A stretch of 64,000 nucleotides of DNA from an uncultured Caproiciproducens sp. (GTDB lineage: Bacteria > Bacillota > Clostridia > Oscillospirales > Acutalibacteraceae): the NCBI RefSeq assembly GCF_963664915.1, contig NZ_OY761810.1, forward strand, positions 2,494,661 to 2,558,660. Direction: 5' to 3'. Under the pieces are notes generated by a model. That model had not been told where the DNA came from and searched no databases. It was given only the letters and a program-made list of their open reading frames with translations. This document shows positions 24,284-33,781 of this stretch, in pieces (within the stretch, counting starts at the first letter, position 1; every line of letters starts with the position of its first letter). The position numbers were made by a program, and so were the translations under genes.

Positions 24284-25474
24284 ATGTCAAGAAAAATCGT
24301 TTTAGCAGGCGCCTGCCGCACAGCGGTGGGTAAAATGGGTGGCGCGCTTTCCAACGTCTCTACAACTACCCTCGGTACAATCGTCATTAAAGAAGCACTG
24401 AAGCGTGCAAATGTTGCTCCGGAACAGGTTGATGAAGTCATCATGGGCTGTGTGTATCAGGCGGGTCTTGGTCAGAACGTTGCCCGTCAGTCGGCCGTTT
24501 ATGCCGGTATTCCGGTCAGTGTCCCTGCACTTACCCTGAATAACCTTTGCGGGTCCGCATTGAAAAGTGTTAATATTGCTGCCGCACTGATTGAAGCCGG
24601 TGAAGCAGACATTATTGTAGCAGGTGGTATGGAAAGCATGTCCGGTGCTCCGTATCTGTTGAAAAATGCACGTTTTGGATATCGCATGAATAATGGCGAG
24701 CTGCTTGATTCCATGATTCATGACGGCCTTGAGGACACTTTCAATCATTACCATATGGGTATCACAGCTGAAAATGTAGCGGAACAGTATGGAATTACCC
24801 GTGAAATGCAGGATGAGTTTGCCGCATTGAGCCAGCAAAAATGTGAGAAGGCACAGGCAGAAGGCAAATTTGATGCAGAAATTGTTCCTGTTCCGATTAA
24901 AGTTAAAAAAGAAACCGTTCTGTTTGCTAAGGATGAAGGTCCCCGTGCAGGCGCAACTGCTGAAGGTCTTTCCAAATTAAAACCAGCGTTTAAAGCAGAC
25001 GGCACAGTAACTGCGGGAAATGCTTCCGGAATTAACGACGGTGCGGCTGCCATTATTGTGATGAGTGAAGAAAAAGCAAAAGAACTTGGCATTAAGCCGA
25101 TGGCGACTTGGATTGGCGGCGCTTCTGCCGGTGTTGATCCATCTGTCATGGGTCTCGGCCCGATTTACAGTACCCGCAAGGCAATGGAAAAAACAGGCCT
25201 TACTGTTGAGGATATGGACTTGATTGAGGCAAACGAAGCTTTTGCTGCGCAGACACTTGCTGTTGCCAGAGATCTTAACTTTGACCAATCAAAAGTAAAT
25301 GTTAACGGTGGTGCCATTGCATTAGGACATCCAGTGGGATGTTCCGGATGCAGAATCCTTGTAACTTTATTATATGAAATGCAGCGCAGAAAATCCAAGT
25401 ATGGCCTTGCCACACTTTGCGTCGGCGGCGGCATGGGTGTTTCCGCAATCGTAAAAATGGGCGACGACGAATAA
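24284..25474 (+). CDS. thl: Acetyl-CoA C-acetyltransferase (thiolase)
   Basis: The thiolase condenses two acetyl-CoA to acetoacetyl-CoA, the first step of the butyrate/caproate pathway. The catalytic residues are C89 (NNLCGSA), H349 ([10 protein letters not shown]) and C379 (LCVGGGMG), at positions usual for clostridial enzymes, with EANEAFAAQ in between. The ATG at 24284 follows TGGAGG; an in-frame ATG 15 bases upstream overlaps that site. It is the first gene of a six-gene operon. Longer chains (beta-ketohexanoyl-CoA) may also be substrates, which sequence alone cannot decide. Confidence 0.96.
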   Translation: MSRKIVLAGACRTAVGKMGGALSNVSTTTLGTIVIKEALKRANVAPEQVDEVIMGCVYQAGLGQNVARQSAVYAGIPVSVPALTLNNLCGSALKSVNIAAALIEAGEADIIVAGGMESMSGAPYLLKNARFGYRMNNGELLDSMIHDGLEDTFNHYHMGITAENVAEQYGITREMQDEFAALSQQKCEKAQAEGKFDAEIVPVPIKVKKETVLFAKDEGPRAGATAEGLSKLKPAFKADGTVTAGNASGINDGAAAIIVMSEEKAKELGIKPMATWIGGASAGVDPSVMGLGPIYSTRKAMEKTGLTVEDMDLIEANEAFAAQTLAVARDLNFDQSKVNVNGGAIALGHPVGCSGCRILVTLLYEMQRRKSKYGLATLCVGGGMGVSAIVKMGDDE

Positions 25475-25506
25475 TTTATATACTGAAGAAAGAAAGGTTA
25501 TTGATT

Positions 25507-26283
25507 ATGAGTTACGTTAAATACGAGCAAAAAGAGTTTATCGGAATCATTACAATTGACCGTGAAAAAGCGCTGAATGCATTAAACAGCGAGGTTCTGA
25601 CTGATTTAGAGGCTGTTATCGACAGTGTTTCCATTGATAATACAAGATGCCTGATTATTACCGGTGCCGGACAAAAATCTTTTGTCGCCGGAGCGGATAT
25701 TGCTGAGATGAGCAGTAAAACAAGAGCTGAAGCACAGGCTTTCAGCGCAAAGGGTAATGGTATTTTCAGAAAAATTGAAAAATTGCCTATTCCTGTCATT
25801 GCTGCCGTCAATGGGTTTGCCCTTGGCGGAGGCTGCGAACTTTCTCTTAGCTGCGATATCAGAATTGCTTCTGACAACGCTGTTTTCGCCCAACCAGAGG
25901 CAGGGCTTGGAATTACTGCCGGTTTTGGCGGAACGCAGAGGCTTGCCCGCACAATTGGCATTGGCAAAGCAAAAGAGATGCTCTATACCTGCGGAAAAGT
26001 AAAGGCCGACGAAGCATTGACGCTGGGTCTTGTCAATGCAGTTTATCCTTCAGATCAACTTATGGATGAGTGCCTGAAACTTGCTGGTAAAATTGCAAGA
26101 AATGCGCCGATTGCGGTTCGTGCCTCTAAAAAAGCAGTTAATGACGGCATTCAGGTCGACATTGATTCAGCAATTGCGATCGAAGCAGAGCAGTTCGGCC
26201 AATGTTTTGAGTCAGAGGATCAAAAAAATGCGATGGCAGCTTTCTGTGAAAAACGTAAAGCAGATCCGTTTGTGAATAAATAA
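25507..26283 (+). CDS. crt: 3-hydroxybutyryl-CoA dehydratase (crotonase)
   Basis: It dehydrates 3-hydroxyacyl-CoA to the trans-2-enoyl-CoA. The two catalytic glutamates, E111 ([11 protein letters not shown]) and E131 (QPEAGLGI), are both present, and the oxyanion hole is formed around AGADI (61-65) and GFALGGG. One small change from the common form is [11 protein letters not shown], where IPGFGGTQR is usual. The ATG at 25507 gives 258 residues; the longer frame runs back into thl without a start signal. It lies 32 bases after thl. Confidence 0.95.
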   Translation: MSYVKYEQKEFIGIITIDREKALNALNSEVLTDLEAVIDSVSIDNTRCLIITGAGQKSFVAGADIAEMSSKTRAEAQAFSAKGNGIFRKIEKLPIPVIAAVNGFALGGGCELSLSCDIRIASDNAVFAQPEAGLGITAGFGGTQRLARTIGIGKAKEMLYTCGKVKADEALTLGLVNAVYPSDQLMDECLKLAGKIARNAPIAVRASKKAVNDGIQVDIDSAIAIEAEQFGQCFESEDQKNAMAAFCEKRKADPFVNK

Positions 26284-26324
26284 TTTTTAACAATCTATTT
26301 TATATAAAATCAGGAGGAATAAAA

Positions 26325-27164
26325 ATGAAAGTTGGTATTATTGGTGCAGGTACCATGGGTTCCGGAATTGCTCAGGCATTTGCTCAAACCGATGGATATA
26401 CGGTTAAACTTTGCGATATAAATGAAGAGTTTGCCGCCGGCGGAAAAAAGAAAATTGCCAAGGGCTTTGAAAAGCTCGTTGCAAAAGGAAAAATGGACCA
26501 GGCAAAAGCAGACGAGGTTCTTTCTAAAATCACAACGGGAACAAGAGAAATTGTTTCTGACTGTGATTTGGTCGTTGAGGCCGCTCTTGAAAGAATGGAT
26601 TTAAAGAAAGAATTGTTTAAGGCTCTGCAGGGTATTTGCAAACCTGATACAATTTTTGCTACCAATACATCTTCTCTTTCCATTACTGAGATTTCTAATG
26701 GTCTTGACAGAGCAGTTGTCGGCATGCATTTCTTTAACCCGGCTCCTGTTATGAAGCTTGTAGAGGTGATTGCCGGTATCACTACGCCTGACGAGACTGT
26801 TGAGAAAATTAAGGCAATTGCTGTTGAAATAGGAAAGACTCCTGTTCAGGTCAGCGAAGCTGCCGGTTTTGTTGTAAACAGAATTCTTGTTCCTATGATT
26901 AATGAAGCAGTAGGTATCTACGCTGATGGTACTGCTTCCGCTGAAGATATTGACACGGCGATGAAGCTGGGTGCCAATCATCCTATGGGCCCCCTTGCAC
27001 TGGGCGACCTGATTGGTCTGGATGTCGTTCTTGCAGTCATGGAAGTGCTTCAGTCCGAAACGGGCGACAGCAAATACCGTCCTCACCCCTTACTTAGAAA
27101 AATGGTTCGCGGCGGATTGCTGGGAAGAAAAACCGGTAAGGGTTTTTATGACTATACCAAATAA
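26325..27164 (+). CDS. hbd: 3-hydroxybutyryl-CoA dehydrogenase
   Basis: It reduces acetoacetyl-CoA to 3-hydroxybutyryl-CoA with NAD(P)H. The Rossmann motif GAGTMGSG is at 7-14, [10 protein letters not shown] follows the NAD domain, and the catalytic histidine is in [14 protein letters not shown]. The C-terminal dimer domain has [15 protein letters not shown] and [12 protein letters not shown]. The length of 279 residues is normal. AGGAGGAAT lies 6-7 bases before the ATG. It sits between crt and bcd; in Clostridium acetobutylicum hbd is instead the last gene of its cluster. Confidence 0.96.
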   Translation: MKVGIIGAGTMGSGIAQAFAQTDGYTVKLCDINEEFAAGGKKKIAKGFEKLVAKGKMDQAKADEVLSKITTGTREIVSDCDLVVEAALERMDLKKELFKALQGICKPDTIFATNTSSLSITEISNGLDRAVVGMHFFNPAPVMKLVEVIAGITTPDETVEKIKAIAVEIGKTPVQVSEAAGFVVNRILVPMINEAVGIYADGTASAEDIDTAMKLGANHPMGPLALGDLIGLDVVLAVMEVLQSETGDSKYRPHPLLRKMVRGGLLGRKTGKGFYDYTK

Positions 27165-27200
27165 GCAGTTGTTGCAAATATAGATTTTGGAGGAACGAGT

Positions 27201-28340
27201 ATGGACTTCGTACTTAGCAAAGAACATGAAATGGCCCGCACTCTTTACAAAGAGTTTGCGGAAAAAGAGATAAAGCCTCTGGCTCAGGAATTGGATGAAG
27301 AAGAACGCTTCCCGGTTGAGACAGTTGCAAAAATGCGTAAGTATGGTTTTTTAGGCATTCCTTTTCCAAAGGAATATGGTGGACAAGGATGCGATACACT
27401 TGCTTACATCATGTGCATCGAAGAGGTTGCAAAGGTTTGCGGCACTACAAGCGTTGTGCTGTCCGGACATACCTCTTTAGGTGCGGCACCAATTTTAAAA
27501 TACGGTACTCCGGAACAAATTGAAAAATATTTTGTTCCGCTTGCAAAGGGCGATAAATTGGGTGCTTTTGCATTAACCGAACCAAACGCCGGTACAGACG
27601 CTTCCATGCAGCAGACGAAAGCGGTACTTGACGGTGACCACTATGTGCTGAACGGCAGTAAAATCTTTATTACAAACGCCGGTTATGCCGATACTTATAT
27701 CATTATTGCAATGACTGATAAAAGCAAGGGTACAAAGGGCATTTCTGCGTTTATCGTTGAAAAAGATTTTCCGGGCTTCAGCGTTGGCAAGAAAGAAAAG
27801 AAGATGGGCATCCGCGGTTCTTCAACCTGCGAACTTATTTTTGAAAACTGCATTGTACCAAAGGAAAACCTGCTTGGTAAAGAAGGTAAGGGCTTTGGCA
27901 TTGCCATGAACACACTGGACGGCGGCCGTATTGGTATTGCAGCACAGGCTTTGGGTCTTGCTGAGGGCGCATTTGATGAAACTGTTAAGTATGTAAAAGA
28001 AAGAAAGCAGTTTGGCAAACCAATTGCGAAATTCCAGAACACACAGTTCCAGCTTGCAGATATGGCCACAAAGATCAAAGCTGCTCAGCTGCTTGTCTAT
28101 CGCGCAGCAATGGCGAAAGATTCACAGAAGGTTTATTCTGAAGAAGCTGCAATGGCAAAATTGTTTGCGGCTGAAGTTGCAATGGAAGTTACTACAAAGG
28201 CAGTTCAGCTTCATGGCGGTTATGGTTACACGAGAGAATATCCAGTTGAGCGTATGATGCGTGATGCCAAAATTACCGAGATTTACGAAGGTACCAGTGA
28301 AGTTCAGCGCATGGTTATTTCCGCTAACGAACTCAAATAA
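27201..28340 (+). CDS. bcd: Butyryl-CoA dehydrogenase (short-chain acyl-CoA dehydrogenase)
   Basis: This FAD enzyme reduces crotonyl-CoA to butyryl-CoA. Together with the adjacent Etf it would do so by electron bifurcation, passing electrons also to ferredoxin. FALTEPNAGTDA and ITNAGYAD mark the acyl-CoA dehydrogenase middle domain, KKMGIRGSSTCEL follows, and the catalytic base is E363 in YEGTSEVQR. The length of 379 residues is normal. TTGGAGG precedes the ATG. The immediate etfB-etfA neighbours support the bifurcating assignment, but the sequence cannot prove it. Confidence 0.95.
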   Translation: MDFVLSKEHEMARTLYKEFAEKEIKPLAQELDEEERFPVETVAKMRKYGFLGIPFPKEYGGQGCDTLAYIMCIEEVAKVCGTTSVVLSGHTSLGAAPILKYGTPEQIEKYFVPLAKGDKLGAFALTEPNAGTDASMQQTKAVLDGDHYVLNGSKIFITNAGYADTYIIIAMTDKSKGTKGISAFIVEKDFPGFSVGKKEKKMGIRGSSTCELIFENCIVPKENLLGKEGKGFGIAMNTLDGGRIGIAAQALGLAEGAFDETVKYVKERKQFGKPIAKFQNTQFQLADMATKIKAAQLLVYRAAMAKDSQKVYSEEAAMAKLFAAEVAMEVTTKAVQLHGGYGYTREYPVERMMRDAKITEIYEGTSEVQRMVISANELK

Positions 28341-28369
28341 CGATATATGCCCAAAAGGAGTGACAATTT

Positions 28370-29152
28370 TTGAATATTGTAGTTTGCATAAAACAAGTTC
28401 CAAATACTAATGAAGTTAAACTTGATCCTGTAACCGGTACTCTGATCAGAGAAGGCGTCCCGAGCATTATTAATCCTGATGACAAGGCCGGTCTTGAAGC
28501 GGCTCTTCGTTTGAAAGATGAGTTTGGCGCGCATGTTACCGTTCTTTCCATGGGACCGCCGCAGGCAGACGCTGCTTTGCGCGAAGCCCTTGCGATGGGT
28601 GCGGATGATTCCATTCTGGTAACCGACAGAGCTTTCGGCGGGGCCGATACTTTAGCGACTTCTACTACGATTGCAGCAGCGGTTAAGACACTTCCATATG
28701 ATCTGATTATCACAGGACGTCAGGCTATCGACGGCGATACTGCACAGGTTGGCCCGCAGATTGCCGAACACCTTGGAATTCCGAACATCAGCTATGCGGA
28801 AGAAATTAAGGTTGACGGAGATTATATCACCGTCAAGCGCCAGTATGAAGACAGATATCATATTATTAAGGTAAAAATGCCTTGTCTGATTACTGCTTTA
28901 AGTGAGTTGAATCAGCCGCGTTACATGACTCCGGGTGGAATTTTCGATGCATACAGAAGCAAGGAAGTTAAAACCCTTACCCGCGCGGATCTTGATGTGG
29001 ATGACGCTCAAATCGGCTTAAAAGGCTCACCAACCAGAGTTTGGCAAACATTTACAAAGAGTTTGAAAGCAGCGGGTCAACTCGTTAATCTTGACCCACA
29101 GGAGTCAGCTGAGTATATGCTCGACAAGCTCAAAGAAAAATTCATTATATAG
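28370..29152 (+). CDS. etfB: Electron transfer flavoprotein, beta subunit
   Basis: EtfB carries one FAD in bifurcating Etf complexes and pairs with EtfA to feed Bcd. The N-terminus MNIVVCIKQVPNTNEVKLD is typical, and DLIITGRQAIDGDTAQVGPQIAEHLG is the family signature. The TTG start has AAAAGGAG about 9 bases upstream, and no ATG is available nearby. The 260-residue length is normal. It starts 29 bases after bcd and is followed closely by etfA. Confidence 0.95.
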   Translation: MNIVVCIKQVPNTNEVKLDPVTGTLIREGVPSIINPDDKAGLEAALRLKDEFGAHVTVLSMGPPQADAALREALAMGADDSILVTDRAFGGADTLATSTTIAAAVKTLPYDLIITGRQAIDGDTAQVGPQIAEHLGIPNISYAEEIKVDGDYITVKRQYEDRYHIIKVKMPCLITALSELNQPRYMTPGGIFDAYRSKEVKTLTRADLDVDDAQIGLKGSPTRVWQTFTKSLKAAGQLVNLDPQESAEYMLDKLKEKFII

Positions 29153-29170
29153 TTGAAAGTGGTGAGCAAA

Positions 29171-30190
29171 ATGGATATACAAGAATATAAAGGCGTATTT
29201 ATTTTCGTACAGCAGGTCGACAACAAAATAGCCGGTGTTTCCTTTGAACTTCTTGGTAAAGCCAAAGAGCTTGCAAAAGATATGGAGACGGAAGTCACTG
29301 CTGTTTTGCTTGGTTACAATGTATCCGGCCTTTGCAAAGAACTGGCGCGTCATGGTGCCGATAAAATAATCATGGTTGATAACAAGGCGCTTGAGATTTA
29401 TTCAACAGAGCCTTATGCACACAGCATGTATCATGTGATTGAAAAATACAAACCTGCGGTTGTCCTTTACGGTGCAACTGCTATCGGCCGTGACCTTGCT
29501 CCCCGTGTATCTGCAAGAGTAAAGACCGGTCTGACTGCCGACTGCACAAAGTTGGAAGTTGCAACCGATGGAACAAAGAACCTTATGATGACCCGTCCAG
29601 CATTTGGCGGCAATATTATGGCTACTATTCTTTGCCCTGACAACCGTCCTCAGATGGCTACTGTTCGCCCGGGTGTTATGCAGAAAATCAAACCGATTGA
29701 AGGCGCAGAGGTTCCGGTCGATAAGTATGATCTTGAGATCGGTGCAGAGCATCAAAATATTGAGATTCTTGACATTATTAAAAAAGTATCCAATAAAATG
29801 GATATTCAGGATGCTAAAATTCTGGTTTCAGGCGGACGCGGAATGGGCTGCCCTGAAAACTTTGGACTTCTCAAGGATTTGGCCGATGCAATTGGCGGCA
29901 CTGTGAGTTCATCAAGAGCTTGTGTTGACGCCGGATGGGTGGAAAAGGACATACAAGTCGGTCAGACAGGCAAGACCGTTCGCCCGAATCTTTACATTGC
30001 CTGCGGTATTTCAGGCGCTATCCAGCACCTTGCAGGTATGGAAGAGTCCGATGTGATTATTGCAATCAACAAGGATCAGACCGCTCCGATTTTCGAAGTT
30101 GCCGATTATGGTATTGTTGGTGATGTAACGAAAATCTTGCCTTTGTTTACAGAAGAAATTAAGAAAGCAATGGCTGCCCGCAACGCATAA
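29171..30190 (+). CDS. etfA: Electron transfer flavoprotein, alpha subunit
   Basis: EtfA binds FAD through its C-terminal domain, with the signature VGQTGKTVRPNLYIACGISGAIQH and AINKDQTAPIFEVADYGIVGD. GGRGMGCPENF marks the start of that domain. The 339-residue form has no extra N-terminal ferredoxin domain. The ATG at 29171 is preferred because GTGGTGAG lies 5-8 bases before it; a TTG six codons earlier overlaps the end of etfB. It is the last gene of the operon, before a strong terminator. Confidence 0.95.
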   Translation: MDIQEYKGVFIFVQQVDNKIAGVSFELLGKAKELAKDMETEVTAVLLGYNVSGLCKELARHGADKIIMVDNKALEIYSTEPYAHSMYHVIEKYKPAVVLYGATAIGRDLAPRVSARVKTGLTADCTKLEVATDGTKNLMMTRPAFGGNIMATILCPDNRPQMATVRPGVMQKIKPIEGAEVPVDKYDLEIGAEHQNIEILDIIKKVSNKMDIQDAKILVSGGRGMGCPENFGLLKDLADAIGGTVSSSRACVDAGWVEKDIQVGQTGKTVRPNLYIACGISGAIQHLAGMEESDVIIAINKDQTAPIFEVADYGIVGDVTKILPLFTEEIKKAMAARNA

Positions 30191-30205
30191 GTTCATAATT
30201 AAGTC

Positions 30206-30243
30206 AGAACTCCGTATATAATTGTATACGGAGTTCTTTTCTT
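30206..30243 (+). terminator. Terminator of the butyryl-CoA operon
   Basis: AGAACTCCGTATA (30206-30218) pairs perfectly over 13 bases with TATACGGAGTTCT (30225-30237), followed by TTTCTTT. Confidence 0.93.
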
Positions 30244-30246
30244 TGA

Positions 30247-30284
30247 ATAAAACATGGCAGCTCTGAAAACAGAGCTGCCATGTT
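30247..30284 (-). terminator. Terminator of the CoA-transferase gene
   Basis: AACATGGCAGCTCTG and CAGAGCTGCCATGTT form a perfect 15-base stem with a four-base loop. On the minus strand it is followed by TTTATTC. It stands 12 bases after the CoA-transferase stop codon. Confidence 0.92.
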
Positions 30285-30296
30285 AATTATCCAGTA

Positions 30297-31856
30297 TTAT
30301 TTTTTCAGGCCCATTTTCTTGTCTTTGAAAATACGGGCATCCATCAGTTTGAAGTCGGGTGCTATGATTGGCTTCATCGGCATATGTGCGAGTACATCTT
30401 TTTCCAGATCGATTCCGGGGGCAATTTCAGTCAGAACAACGCCATCTTGTGTCAGCTTAAACACAGCACGTTCTGTGATATACATAACAGGAAGATTGCT
30501 TTTCATAGCTGTTTTTACGCTGAACGTGATGTGCTCAACGCTTTCACGGAATTTGTTGACGCTTCCTTCCTGAAGAATATGAAGCTTGCCGTTTTTAACT
30601 TCTGTTTTCAGGCCGTTTGCAGTGAATGTTCCACAGAAAAACACTTGCTTGGCATTTTGTGAAATATCAATAAATCCGCCGCATCCGGGCAGCTTTGCGC
30701 CGAATTTGGAAACATTTACATTGCCCTCTTTATCTGATTCTGCAAAACCAAGGAAAGCCTGGTCAAGTCCGCCGCCCTGATAGAAATCGAACATCGAGGG
30801 CATTGAGATGATGGAATCAGGGTTCAAGCTCACGCCAAAGTCAATGCTGCTTTGGGGATTTCCGCCAAATATACCGGATTCCACAGTCAGTGTAAATTTT
30901 TTGGTGATTCCCTCTTCCATAGCAACGGAAGAAATATATTCCGGTATTCCAATTCCAAGGTTAACAATACTGCCGTCTTTTAGCTCCATAGCCGCACGGC
31001 GGGCAATGATCTTCTTGTTATTCAGCGGAGCCGCTTTAAACTCAGACGACCCAATTCTATGTTCACCGGAAAATCCGGGATTGTATTGCGTTCCAAAGTT
31101 TTGCATATGATATTTCTCATCGCTGACGACTACCACTGCGTCTACTAATACACCTGGGATTTCCACTTTTTGCGGATCAAGTGACCCTGCTTTTACTACT
31201 CGCTCAACCTGTACAATGACCGTACCGCCGGAATTTTTGCAGGCCTGTGCGACGGCGAGCGTCTCCGCACGTACACCTTCGCGCTCAATGGAAATATTTC
31301 CGTTCTCATCAGCGTAAGTACCGCCGAGAATTGCAAAATCAACGGGGTGCGTTTTATAGTAAAGGTATTCTTTACCGTCGATTTCGATTAATTTGACGAG
31401 GTCTTCGGCTGCCTGTGTCAATGGATTCAGTTTGCCGCCTAAATTGCGCGGGTCAATAAATGTACCAAGGCCAACGTGCGTGATGGTACCCGGTTTGTGG
31501 GCAGCCGTATCACGAAACATATGATTGGTGACACCCTGGGGTATATCATATGCTAAAATTTTATTTTCGCAAACCAGTTTCCCGAGCTTTGGAGCCATTC
31601 CCCAGTGACCGCCAATTCCCCTGCTGATCAAGCCTTCATGCGCTAAATGATTTAATCCCTTGGTTTTTCCGTCTCCCTGAGCGGCACAAAATAAAAGGGT
31701 AAGATTATTGGGTGTTCCGGTTTCCAAAAAACGATTTTCAATTTCTACTGCTATTTCTTCAGCGAAAGAGGCACCCATAAATCCATTTGTTGCAAAATTG
31801 ATATTATTCGGCACTAAATCCGCAGCTTCCCGAGCGGTTAAGATTCTTACAGCCAT
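30297..31856 (-). CDS. pct: Acyl-CoA:acetate/propionate CoA-transferase (Pct/YdiF type)
   Basis: This 519-residue family I CoA-transferase has the alpha and beta halves fused. Glutamate E326 in TVESGIFGG is the expected covalent CoA-carrying residue. GIGGHWGMAPKLGKLV in the first half and NLGIGIPEYIS in the second are family signatures. It probably moves CoA from butyryl-, hexanoyl- or propionyl-CoA to acetate or lactate. The operon it faces supports a role in releasing the fermentation acid. It is monocistronic, with its own promoter and terminator. Acid preference cannot be told from sequence. Confidence 0.92.
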   Translation of the reverse strand: MAVRILTAREAADLVPNNINFATNGFMGASFAEEIAVEIENRFLETGTPNNLTLLFCAAQGDGKTKGLNHLAHEGLISRGIGGHWGMAPKLGKLVCENKILAYDIPQGVTNHMFRDTAAHKPGTITHVGLGTFIDPRNLGGKLNPLTQAAEDLVKLIEIDGKEYLYYKTHPVDFAILGGTYADENGNISIEREGVRAETLAVAQACKNSGGTVIVQVERVVKAGSLDPQKVEIPGVLVDAVVVVSDEKYHMQNFGTQYNPGFSGEHRIGSSEFKAAPLNNKKIIARRAAMELKDGSIVNLGIGIPEYISSVAMEEGITKKFTLTVESGIFGGNPQSSIDFGVSLNPDSIISMPSMFDFYQGGGLDQAFLGFAESDKEGNVNVSKFGAKLPGCGGFIDISQNAKQVFFCGTFTANGLKTEVKNGKLHILQEGSVNKFRESVEHITFSVKTAMKSNLPVMYITERAVFKLTQDGVVLTEIAPGIDLEKDVLAHMPMKPIIAPDFKLMDARIFKDKKMGLKK

Positions 31857-31888
31857 TCTTCAATCCTCCGAAATATTACTTTGTTAAT

Positions 31889-31916
31889 ATTATATCATTT
31901 TAGCGGTAAATTTCAA
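31889..31916 (-). promoter_or_regulatory. Promoter for the CoA-transferase gene
   Basis: On the minus strand TTGAAA (31911-31916) and TATAAT (31889-31894) are 16 bases apart, 32 bases upstream of the start codon. TTGTTAA at 31881-31887 resembles half of a Rex site, but the second half is missing. Confidence 0.7.
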
Positions 31917-31986
31917 GTTACTTTCAGGTGAAATAGGATCTTTTGTTGATGAAAAAAATATTAATGGTCGATTTTGCTTTAATTTA

Positions 31987-32014
31987 TTGAAATACGGATG
32001 TCATGTAATATAAT
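31987..32014 (+). promoter_or_regulatory. Promoter for the WYL regulator
   Basis: TTGAAA (31987-31992) and TATAAT (32009-32014) are 16 bases apart, 40 bases upstream of the start codon. Confidence 0.7.
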
Positions 32015-32054
32015 ATTATGGTAAAATAGTATAAAATATTAAGCAGGTGATCCT

Positions 32055-33059
32055 TTGATTAATTATAGCAATTCTAAAATAAAACTTTTATTGTTACTGA
32101 AACTTCTAAAAAAATATTCTGATGATGAACATCCCATTTCCGCAGTTGAATTATGCAGGCTGCTTGAAAAAGAGGGGATAGTGACTGAAAGAAAAACAAT
32201 TTACCGCGATATTGACATTCTTACAAAATTCGGCGTCGATATTCTCTATACCCGTTCTCCCAAGCAAGGATTTTTCATAGCCAAACGGAATTTTGAACTT
32301 CCGGAAGTCCGGCTTTTATTGGATGCCGTACTCACGGCACCATTTATTACCAATAAAAAAACGGCCGAATTAACAGATAAGCTTTGCGGGCTTATTAGCT
32401 GTTATCAGGCTGAAAATGTTTCCAAACAAATATACGTGGAACAGCGCGTAAAATTTGATAATGAAGAAATTTATTATAATATTGACACGATTAATCGCGC
32501 AATAGCCGAGCATAGAAAAATATCATTTTACTATCACCATCGCGTGATTGTTGATCAGAAAGCACAATTGGATGAAGGCAGAGAGTTTATTATCAGCCCA
32601 TATGCGCTTTTGTGGGAAAATGACAAATATTATCTGGTGGGAAATTACGAAAAATACAGCAGTATCAGCAACTACCGCTTAGACAGAATGAAACGAATCA
32701 GCGTATCCACAATGGAATCACGCCCGTTCAGTGAGGTCTGTGATTATAAGGAGTATTTTGATACCGCCGATTATCTAAAAAGAACATTTAATATGTATAA
32801 TGGGGAACAGGAACGGGTTGTTCTGAGGTGTTCCAACAGTCTGCTTGAAACAATCATTGATAAATTTGGAAGTGATATTGAATTTTCCTGTCATGATATT
32901 AACGCATTCACAGTGCGGGCAGCTGTGTATGTCAGTGACGGCCTGATTGAATGGCTGCTTCAATATGGAGACAGAATCATGGTTTTGTCTCCACAAACAT
33001 TAAAAGATGAGATGCTGAAACGAATCGAAGCAATGCGCGCTGCATATCAAGTCATATAA
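32055..33059 (+). CDS. WYL-domain transcriptional regulator
   Basis: The 334-residue protein has an N-terminal winged helix (about 5-70; GIVTERKTIYRDIDILTKFG holds the recognition helix), a WYL domain (about 140-225; SPYALLWENDKYYLVG and YRLDRMKRI) and a C-terminal WCX-like domain. WYL proteins respond to small molecules or nucleic acids, and the ligand here is unknown. The TTG start has GCAGGTGA 6 bases upstream. It is divergent from the CoA-transferase gene, so it might control that gene, but this is only positional. Its end overlaps mntP by eight bases. Confidence 0.88.
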   Translation: MINYSNSKIKLLLLLKLLKKYSDDEHPISAVELCRLLEKEGIVTERKTIYRDIDILTKFGVDILYTRSPKQGFFIAKRNFELPEVRLLLDAVLTAPFITNKKTAELTDKLCGLISCYQAENVSKQIYVEQRVKFDNEEIYYNIDTINRAIAEHRKISFYYHHRVIVDQKAQLDEGREFIISPYALLWENDKYYLVGNYEKYSSISNYRLDRMKRISVSTMESRPFSEVCDYKEYFDTADYLKRTFNMYNGEQERVVLRCSNSLLETIIDKFGSDIEFSCHDINAFTVRAAVYVSDGLIEWLLQYGDRIMVLSPQTLKDEMLKRIEAMRAAYQVI

Positions 33060-33639
33060 AAAACATGTGGTCAATAAAAATTTTTATCCCAATTCCCGTT
33101 AGAACGACACCGCCGAACAATTCCGCCTTTGACGAAAGCAGCTTTCCAAATTTTTTTCCGACATAAACACCTATTATACTAAGGACAAAAGTTATAACAC
33201 CAATGATTCCGACGGATAAAAACATCAATGTTACTGTTTTCGCACCGACTGCGGAGGGTAAAATAATTCCTGTAGCTAACGCGTCAATGCTTGTTGCTAC
33301 TGAGAGCGCGATCAGCGTCTTAAAACTGATATCGATTTGTTTTTGATTTTGTCTTTTATCTTCTGTTTTCTTAGTAGATTCAACGATCATTCTAATCCCA
33401 AGATAGGAAAGGAGGATCAAAGCAACCCAGTGATCCACGGTGTTGATAAAGCTTTCTCCCACTTTTCCGATTGTCCAGCCCAGCATAGGCATAAATGCTT
33501 GAAAAAGACCAAAACTGAACGACAATTTGAATGCGAACTTCGGTGTCACTTTTTGTATAGTTGCTCCATTTGTAATGCTTACTGCAAATGCGTCCATTGC
33601 AAGGCCCAACGCTATGCCGGTCAGCGAGATATAATCCAT
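33052..33639 (-). CDS. mntP: Manganese efflux pump MntP
   Basis: This 195-residue membrane protein has six helices in two repeats. The conserved acidic residues are in GLAMDAFAVS in the first repeat and VATSIDALATG in the second, as in MntP/YebN. It exports excess Mn2+. The start at 33639 has CGGAGG 6-7 bases upstream; the longer frame adds a charged leader without support. It is convergent with the WYL gene, and I see no yybP-ykoY-type riboswitch in the short upstream gap. Confidence 0.9.
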   Translation of the reverse strand: MDYISLTGIALGLAMDAFAVSITNGATIQKVTPKFAFKLSFSFGLFQAFMPMLGWTIGKVGESFINTVDHWVALILLSYLGIRMIVESTKKTEDKRQNQKQIDISFKTLIALSVATSIDALATGIILPSAVGAKTVTLMFLSVGIIGVITFVLSIIGVYVGKKFGKLLSSKAELFGGVVLTGIGIKIFIDHMFFI

Positions 33640-33719
33640 GGTTTTCCTCCGAATAAAAAGCATTGTAAATAATGATACATTTTTAATGATGCATTGTCAA
33701 TTTAAATCCGGCGAAATAT

Positions 33720-33748
33720 TTGCCTTTTCTAAAGTTAAATGATAAAAT
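33720..33748 (+). promoter_or_regulatory. Promoter candidate for hisH-hisF
   Basis: TTGCCT (33720-33725) and TAAAAT (33743-33748) are 17 bases apart, 33 bases before hisH. Confidence 0.5.
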
Positions 33749-33781
33749 TGAGCCAATATTTAATGAAAAGGATAATGTGTT

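Noticed and set aside
31881-31887. TTGTTAA upstream of the CoA-transferase gene as a Rex-binding site
   Set aside because: Only one half-site is present; the expected TTAACAA four bases on is missing.
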